Assembly: GCA_013396655.1 (NCBI GenBank) | Contig: WBMV01006668.1 | Coordinates: 172,778-236,777, forward strand | From: Campylorhamphus procurvoides | Taxonomy: Eukaryota; Chordata; Aves; Passeriformes; Dendrocolaptidae | DNA: 64,000 nucleotides | Direction of reading: 5' to 3' | Shown: piece by piece, positions 24,101 to 33,100 of the stretch | Position numbering within the stretch: position 1 is the first letter of the stretch | Layout: each line of letters begins with the position of its first letter | Notes under the pieces: model-generated | What the model saw: the letters and a program-made list of their open reading frames with translations, nothing else | What the model was told of the DNA's origin: nothing | Database searches by the model: none | Made by a program: the position numbers and the translations under genes

Positions 24101-27100
24101 ACAGGAAATGGGTTTGAAAATTATGTCCAACACCAATATCCGGAAACCCAGAGTGTGTCCAAACACATCATTGACAACTACGCAGCGGGAAAGGGGAAAG
24201 TTTATTTCTAGGCCCATGTTGGTGTTTGGCCAGCCCCATAAAGCCTATAACAGTAAGCATTTGCCAACTGTTTCTTCTTGCATAGGATGCTTAGTCTTTC
24301 AGGTGAAAGCAGTTCTGGGTTTGAGCCCATCCTGTAATTGCAAATGGAGGAGGAAGAGCGTTCCCTATCTCTAAACCTCTTGTGCTAGTGTGAGGCTGCC
24401 TGAGGCTCACAGCTTCTGAAATGCTAGAGGGCTGTCTGGATCCCAGGTCTTACCTCTGAGGTGAGGGAATGGTTGCCTGTCCCATGGTGCCCATATATGC
24501 AAGCAAAGCCCAAAGCACCTTTGTCACTTGAAATGAGGCAAGATATTTTAAAATTTGGGACAGCACCTTCTGTTCTGATGTTGTGCTTTCAGAGAGCTGA
24601 CTGCATTAGCTACGGCCTGAGTTGGGCTGGAACTCCTCTGCTCTGAGGATCCCATGGTGACTAGGTTTTTGTTGCTTTCCACCAGGGCATTTGACATCAA
24701 CCTATCAGCCCGCTATGTTTCCACCTTTTTCTTCAGCTGAAGAGAAAGTACACAAGCATTTTCCCCACACCTGGCTATGGGATTTGTATTCTGTGGGGTG
24801 AGTAAACTGAGCAGTAGGGTCTCATACTTGCCAGGCTGTTTCTTATTGGAGCTGATACCTGTATAAGATGCATTTTCCTCTGTTAGACAATCATACAGAA
24901 CTGTTGCCTATCCATGGGAAATGGCTGGCATGGGAAGATAGGAAAGCAGGTGAAGTGCAGCAAAACAGCTTGGTTTACTGCCTGCTCGTTGCTTGTGGTA
25001 ACCTTGTGGGCTGGCGTTTCCCAAACTGCACTCAGAGGATGTATTGTGGTGTGCAGGGGAAACTGATGCCCGTAGAAGTCCTTCACAGGCCTGGGAGTTG
25101 TGTCCTGTGAGAAAGGTTCAGTGTGTACACAGGGTCTATTGAGGGAGCTTCTGGAGATTTTTCATCTCAGACTTCAAGGTTTTCTTGTCTGCTGCCTGAA
25201 GACTGGAGTAGGCTCAGGCCAGATGTGCCACATCTGCCCTCTCCCACCTCCACTGTCCTTCCAGCTACATCCATCTCTTCACCTTCTAGCAGCAGGTATC
25301 TCTTATGCCATTTGTCCCCCAACCAAATCTGAGCCAGAAAAAAGTCTCTTTGTTGTGTGTGTTGCCTTCTTGTATGTGCATGGCAAAAGTGAAAGTTTTG
25401 ACTCCAGTTACTGGAGTCAAATAATATTGTTAGCTTTAGCTAGGGCTGTTTTTATGTCTGCCCTGGTAGCAGCTGCAGAACAGCCTGCTTCTCTCAAAAG
25501 CTATGATGTGGGCATAGGGCAAGTCTCTGCCTGTCTTTGTGTTGGGCTTTAAGCTGTCAGTTTCTCACAGGGCAGTGAACGGCAGGATCTATCTCTTCTG
25601 CTAAGCACTACTGATGCTGGTCCTGTTGCTCTGATGGTGTCTGGTTCTCCATCTCTAGGCCAAGAAGAATGAAATTGCTGCATCTGTAAACCATTTTTGG
25701 ATGTGCAGAGGGCAAGCGCTGTCTGAGTGTGATTGATGGCCTCTTGCAGCCATGTAATGTACTGACAAAAATGTTCTGTCAATATAAGCATCTAAGGCAG
25801 AGATCCCTACTTCTACAAGGCCTTACTTGTAACCCCACAAGGGCTGCAAGTTCAGTAGGGGTCAGGGCATGGGGTTCACTGGGGAGAAGGACACAGACCA
25901 GGTCACTGGATGTGGTGTACAGAAACATTCAGTTAAATGCTTCTCTTCTGTCTCCTTCTCCTCAGTCCCAGTGGGAACAAGAACGTCACAGTCACTGTGC
26001 CTGACACCATCACACAGTGGAAAGCAGGGATGTTCTGCACAGGACGTAATGGCTTTGGATTTGCTCCAGCCTCCAGTCTGCTTGTTTTCAAGCCCTTCCT
26101 TGTGGAGCTCCCACTGCCATCTTCTGTGGTCCAGGGTGAGACATTCAACTTGAAGGCAACAGTCTTCAACAACTTGCAGCAATGCATGAAGGTAGGTGAG
26201 CCCTTATAGCTTCTGCAAGAAAAGTGGTAGATGGCTGAAATCTATGGTCTGTGATCATAGGATCATAGAATGATATGGGTTGGGAGGGACCTTAAAAGAT
26301 CATCTTGTTCCAACTCCCCTGCCAAGGGACACCTTTCATTAGACCAGGTTGCTCAAGGCCCAATCCAACCTGGCCTTGAGCACTTCCCTGGATGGGACAT
26401 CCTCAGCTTCTCTGAACTACCTATTCCAGTGTCTGACCACCCTCACAGTAAAGAATTTCTTCCTAATACCTAGTCTAGCCCTACCTTCTTTCAGTTTAAA
26501 GCCATTACCCCTTGCCCTGTCCCTCCATGCCCTTGTCCAAAGTTCCTCTCCAGCTCTTTTGTAGTCCCTTTTAGGTACTGGAAGGAGCTCTAAGGTCTCC
26601 CCAGAGCCTTCTGTTCTCCAGATGAACACCCCCAACTCTCTCAGCCTGCCTTCATAGGGGAGGGCTCCAGCCTTCTGAGCATCTTCATGGCCTTCTGGAA
26701 AGGAGCCACATTTTCCCTTGCCTTCTTTTTATCACCAGCATACCTATAAAATCTTCTCTTGTTGCCCTTGATAGGTGAGGTTTAATTCTGTCAGGGCTTT
26801 AGCTTTCCTAACCTGATCCCTGGCTACTCGATCAATCTCTCTGTATTCCTCCCAGGCTACCTGTCCCTGTTTCCACCCTCTAGGTTGCCATTTTCTGTTT
26901 GTCATGTTTGTTTATTACCGTCTGCCATCCCTGCTGCCCCTTCAGATCCAAGTGACCCTGGAGGAGTTTGCACACTTCCAGCTGAAGCCATGCGAGGGCT
27001 GTGTCTACAGCAGCTGCTTGTGTGCTGGTGAAGCCAAGACCTTTCAGTGGAGTATCACAGCTGAGCAACTGGGTGAGAAGAACAGGGAGGTCCAGTGGTG

Positions 27101-30100
27101 AAATTGGGAAGGAATGGGACCAGGGTGGGGATGTTTTGTAAGAGCTGACACAGAGTGAGGATCTGTTTGCTCTGTTACCCAGGGAGTACTTGTTTGAATT
27201 CATCCTGAGGTAATGATTACTTGCAAGTCTGTGCTAGGAGATATAGGACCACACAGGGCTCCGATAAAATTTTTTGTTGTCAACGTGTGATGTCTATTTT
27301 ATTAATGGGAAGTGCTTCCTCAGAAGATGTTTTGTGCACCTAAATGTCTGTTATTTTTAGGGGTCATGAACATCACCCTCCACACAGAGGCTCTGGCCAC
27401 TGAAGAGCTCTGTGGTGAAGAGATACCATTTATCCCAAAACAAGGACAGAAAGACACCATCATCAAACTCATTCAAGTCCGGGTCAGTCAAGCTGTTCTG
27501 TTACCTAAACCTAAAAGCAGGCTTTGTGCAACACCCAAATTTTGTGTGTGTTTTGGAAGTTATCCCTTGATATTCAAAATGTGTGATTAGCATCTCAGGG
27601 GCTGAGCTGGGCCCATCTGCAAGGGCTGATGAATGTAGGAGGTAGAAGTATATCATCCACCGTGGAAAGCTTTAAACACTCTTTTATGTCCTTGCTCCTG
27701 AGTTCTCCGCTGAATCTCACAGCATCAGTTTCACAGACATTCAAAATTTAAGATAGTCTGAAAATGTGTGCTGGTTTCTAATAGGAAGTGAAAATGTTTG
27801 ACAGTAATTTGTGTTTTTGTGTGATAATGGTGATACTCTGTCTGACTGTCCAGTCTGAGCCAGGATTTTGTCTGAATCTACTTCTTATCCACTTGTAATC
27901 CTGTTTCTCTCCTGTGTGCTCATTAAAATGCTACTTTTCTGTGCTCCAACAGCCAGAGGGAGTGTTGGTAGAAAAGGCTCACAGCTCCATCCTGTGTCCC
28001 AAAAAAGGTAGATGAATTGTTTTCTTCTTTCACCCTGCTTATCCCCCTCTTCCTGCCTAAACAGCTCCTGGGTATTTCCACTTTGTTGAAATATTTTCTC
28101 TGTCCACATGACAAAGCTACAGAAGCATATAATTGTGCCAGCTAGAGCTGTCCCCTAGGGAAGGATGTGGGGAGGGCCAGTCTTTTAGCATCAACACCCC
28201 TGACACTAATTTGACAGCTTGGGGCCTTTTTCACCTGTGGAAATAAAATTCAGACTACTGAATATGGTGATGCTGGAGGACATGGCTTAGGTTTGCTGTT
28301 CCTGTCTTGAATTTTATGGTGTATGATGGGGCCATCAGCTAATTTTGAGAGCATGGGGTGTATTGAGATGACAAGCCTGCAGCTGAAATCTAAACCAAGA
28401 TGGAGTAACTTCTGTAGAGAAAAACAGATGGCTTTGATCACTGAGAGTTTCCAGGAGAAAATCCTCTCGACCTTTTTATAAAGAGGGCTGTTAGGACTGC
28501 ACAGTCACCATGAGGTGGATGAAGGAAGTTGAGGGTGGAATGGGACAGGGATTTTGAGGTGATTTGAGGCCTCTGTGACAGGAAAATGGGAATTTATCAC
28601 AGAACAACCTTGAACAGTTTCTGGGGATTTTGAAGGCTGTTTTCTTCACAACCTCTTTCTTTTTGTTCTCCCCACACCTTATCCAACTGGTATTAGGGAA
28701 TCCAGCACAGGAGTATGTGTCACTGATGTTGCCGCTAAATGTGGTTGAAGGTTCAGTCAGAGCCACGGTCTCAGTCACTGGTAAGGAATTCAGCTGTGAT
28801 AGCACCTTTGCTAATCCCATATCTCTGAGTTTAGCCCTCGGAAAGCCCAAAGCCAGACTCCCACACTCACCCTTTCTGAGGTTTCCAAGGCTCCACTGCC
28901 TTGTTCTTCCCAGGTGTGTGGCTGTGTTTCCTATTTACAAACACTCAGCAAGGGAGAGAGTGTTCTGTTAATGAGCTTCCCCTGCCAAGATGGGAATGTG
29001 TACAGTTCATATGAAGGGCACAGAGCAGCTAATAAGCTGGCTATCAGTTATCAGTAATAACTGATAACTAGGGTGCCCCCACACTGCTGTACTGGGTCTG
29101 TCTTGCTTTGTGCATGGCTGGGAAGAGGTCACAGGTAGGAGGAGGTGAATCCCAAAGCCTATTGCCCAGGAGGTGGTCAGTGTGCTTATGTTTTGCTTCA
29201 GGTGACCTCATGGGGACAGCACTGCAGAACCTGGATCACCTGGTGCAGATGCCCCATGGCTGTGGGGAGCAGAACATGGTGCTGTTTGCCCCCGTTGTCT
29301 ATGTGCTGCAGTACCTGGAGAAGACGAGGCAGCTGAGCCCTGAGATCAGGGAGAGGGCAACAGGATTCCTGCGCAATGGCAAGTACAACAGACCCACCTT
29401 GCTCCTCTGCCTTCCCCTGTGACCAGGAGTCTCAGGTGCCTCCTCCCCTCCCACATGGAACACTCAACCACCCCATTCCCTTTACAGTGATTTCATTGCC
29501 AACACCATTCTGGGCACTAATGTCCTGTCCTTCTTTCCAGGGTACCAGACACAGCTGCAGTATCAGCACCCCGATGGTTCCTACAGTGAATTTGGTACCA
29601 AGGATCAGTATGGTAATACTTGGTAAGCCCTGGGCTCTCTCTCTGCTGTCTACCTGCTCTCTGACAGCCAGGATGTTGGCAGCTTCCTGCTTCCAAAAGG
29701 ACTCGCTGTCCTATTGGACCCAAAGTGATCTAGAAGCTTTGTGGGCTCGAGCACCCCAGGGCTAGGCAGTTGTCCTTGAAATGAACTGCCTTGGACCAGC
29801 TGATTAGAAATAGCACAGTGGATAAAGAGAGACCTACCAGTTTCAAACTCCTGCTTTTTTCTTTTTCCTTAACTTCTGCTTAGATGTTTTCTTTGCACTC
29901 ATTCTTCCTGCTCTTTCATGCACTCCATCTCTCTCTGGTGCTCTCTTCCCTCTCCCATGCCTTTTTTTCTGTTCTCCTCAATCAGGCTGACTGCATTTGT
30001 GGTTAAATGCTTTGTCCAAGCCAAGCCATACATTTTCCTGGACAAGAGGATCATAGAAGCTGCTCTGACCTGGCTGGAGTTCCACCAGCTTCCCAGTGGT

Positions 30101-33100
30101 TGCTTCAGGAATGTGGGCCAACTTTTTCACACATTCATGAAGGTAGGAGCCAGAGCACCCTGAAGGACAGCACAGAACAGTTCTTGCCAAATGTACTGGT
30201 AATTGTTTAAGTTCACTTTCCTTTGTTGTCCTACTTTCTTGCAAGAGAGCAAACCAGGTATAGGTGGGACCTGTTCCGAAAAGCTTCAGATCTTTGTATG
30301 TTAATTTTCCCAGCTTTTTGGATGTTTATGCTTTTTGTAGGGAGGTGTAGATGGGGAAGTCCCCTTGGCTGCCTACATCACTGCTGCATACTTGGAGGCA
30401 GGAGCAACACCAGAGGTAAATACTGGGATTCTTTGCCATTCTCTTGCCTTAAGATCTGAATCCTAAAGAGCTTAGTGGTAGCACTGAGGCAGGCAACAGA
30501 GCATCTTGGAGAGACTTGTGGACAAGGTAATAGGGTGGGCAAGGAAGACCTTACCACTTCTCAGGAAAAAGTCTCAACTATCCCTTAAGGAGGGCATTGC
30601 TGTCAGGGAGAAAGTGGGATTAAACTACTGGGGGACCACTGGACTTCATGGCTACTATGCCCATTCCCAGGCTTTAGCTGCTCATCCCTGCTACCCTCAC
30701 CCCCCTTCCTTCCATTCCCTTACTAGCCCTGCACAGCTAAGAGCTAATGGGGAGTTGTTGGGGAGGAGAGGTGGGTGGACCTGCTCCCACAGTCAGGTAA
30801 AGAGACAGAATGTAACTCCTAATAGGTTTTAGCTTTGCTGAAAGGGGGAGTCTGGGAAAGGAGTGCTGTAGGGAAGTTGGAACTGCATGCCTAAGTAATA
30901 ACAATAAGAGGGAACTCTTACAAGTACTAAGGATTGTAGCTAATTACTAGACTGTGGTACTGGTAATTAAAAAAATGTAATTAACTTCTTGGAGAAATGC
31001 AATTGCTGTAAACACTGAGAAGTGAAGTTTTCTGGAAATCAGAAAAGTAAGTGAGAAAGCAATGCTTTCAGTAGAAATGAAAATAATAGGCTTAGGAAAG
31101 AAAGGGAGACAAATAGAAATTGACTTTTCTGGTAACAGATGTTCTTCAGGTCACCTGTTTTTCACTGTAAGGAAGATTACTCACTGTGAAGGTGAATTAA
31201 GCACAGTCATCTTGGTCAGCAGGCTGTGTGTAAGCATTTGCAGTGGTGTGGTTTTGCTTTTGTTGTATTTGGACTCGAAAAGTAAGACGTGATGGTGTTA
31301 TTCCAGCAGTAAGAGTATTCATTTCATTGAGAGAGCACCACAGAAACCCAAGACTAGTGCAGGGGGGTGGTATGTCCAGCACCTCATGCCAAGGGCTGCA
31401 GGCACTGCCTGCTCTTTTCACTGATGCAAACAGGGCAGACTTGAGCACAGGTCACCTGTGTGAAGGTATGGGGTACTTTCTGTGATGGCATATGCTATTA
31501 ATGTATCCTTCTGTTTGTGTCTCAGTGTTTGCCTGCCCCACAGGTGTTTGTCTGTGACCAACACCCGTGTAACTCTTTTCTGCAGAGCACAGTGGTGCAC
31601 AAGGCTCTGGGCTGCATCATTGCTTCCCTCCCCAAAACTACCAGTGCTTACACCCAGGCCCTACTGGCTTACACCTTCGCCCTGGCTAAGGACTCTCAAC
31701 GCACCCAAGAGCTCCTTGACATGCTTGATCAAAAGGCAATCAGAGCAGGTACGGGAACCTCAGGGCCAGGTGAACATTAGAGAAGGGACAGGTGACCTTT
31801 CTGAGCCCTTGGTTACTTGCAGACTGGAAGGACCATAGCCTTACCCTCTAGGTCCTTCACCAAAGAGAGTTTTTAGATATCCAGTATGTTCTGGCAACAC
31901 TGTGGTGTGTGTGCTGATTTCCTTTGAATCTCTTGCCCTTTTCTGGTACTTGAAGTGGAGATTGGGGTTTGGGAAAAGTGGGCTTTCTTATGCAGGACTG
32001 CAGAATGCCAGAGAGTAAAGCAATCTACCCTATTTCTTGTTAGGCTCTGGTCCTGAGGCCTGGCTCATGGGTAGCTAGCTAGTATCAGGTGGATACTAGC
32101 AGAACCTGGTGGACCTGGTAAACAGGACAATGGAGAAGCTGGATGTGTGGGAGGCAATGCGTATTACAGTTACTGACATATTAATTTTTGTATATCACCT
32201 TGGTGTGGAATATAGAATGTTGAGTATTGCAAAATACATAGGTTTTCAGTTGACCTGGTGATGTGATGATCCAACTAAAATGAAACTTACTCAGTGCTCT
32301 TTACATGCACAAGTCACTAGGGGCTTAGGCCACAGGATTTCTTTCCTGACATCTCTCAAGGTCATCTACTACCTTCCTTTCCCAGATGGGCAGATCTACT
32401 GGAGTCAGACCTCATCCAAGACCAGACACAGCACCAGCCCTTGGTCACAGCCAGTGTCTGTGGATGTGGAGCTGACAGCCTACATCCTCCTGGCCCTGCT
32501 CTCCAAGCCAAGTGTCACAGGGTCTGATCTCACCACAGCCTCTGGCATCGTGGCCTGGCTCACCAGGCAGCAGAATGCTTATGGAGGGTTTGCCTCAACC
32601 CAGGTAACTTGTGGCCAAGAAAGGGGATGTTGCTTGGGAAAGAACCTCTGCAAAATATACGCACAATATATGCAAATGCAAATGCTTTGTATGTAGAGGT
32701 CCTCAGGATGCTGAGTTCAAGCGTTGTTGGGTCTCAGAGCTGCAAATATAATCTTTTTCTCTTTTCAGGACACAGCAGTTGCCTTGCAGGCCTTGGCAAA
32801 GTATGCAGCACTGACGTACAGCACACAAGGGGTTGCAGAAGTGAGGGTGAGGTCCCATGGAGGTGTTGGGAAGAAGTTCCAAGTCTCCTACCAGAACCGG
32901 CTCCTGGTGCAGGAGGCGGCACTGACAGAGGTCCCGGGCGAGTTCTTGGTGCAGGCCCATGGCAGCTGTTGTGTCTTTACTCGGGTAGGTTCCCACAGGC
33001 CCTGCTGTGACCACCCTCTTCTCATCATCTCTTCAAAACCAGAACTCTCTGTTTTACCTCCAAGGAAGGAAATGTGCATTAACTGTGCTTTAATCCCTGC

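Noticed and set aside
24709..24797. Third possible acceptor (AG at 24707-24708) of gene 1 exon 18
   Set aside because: It would give 89 bases and put the rest of the protein out of frame.
25100..25552. 150-codon plus-strand frame in intron 18 of gene 1
   Set aside because: No A2M similarity; flanking exons join in phase without it.
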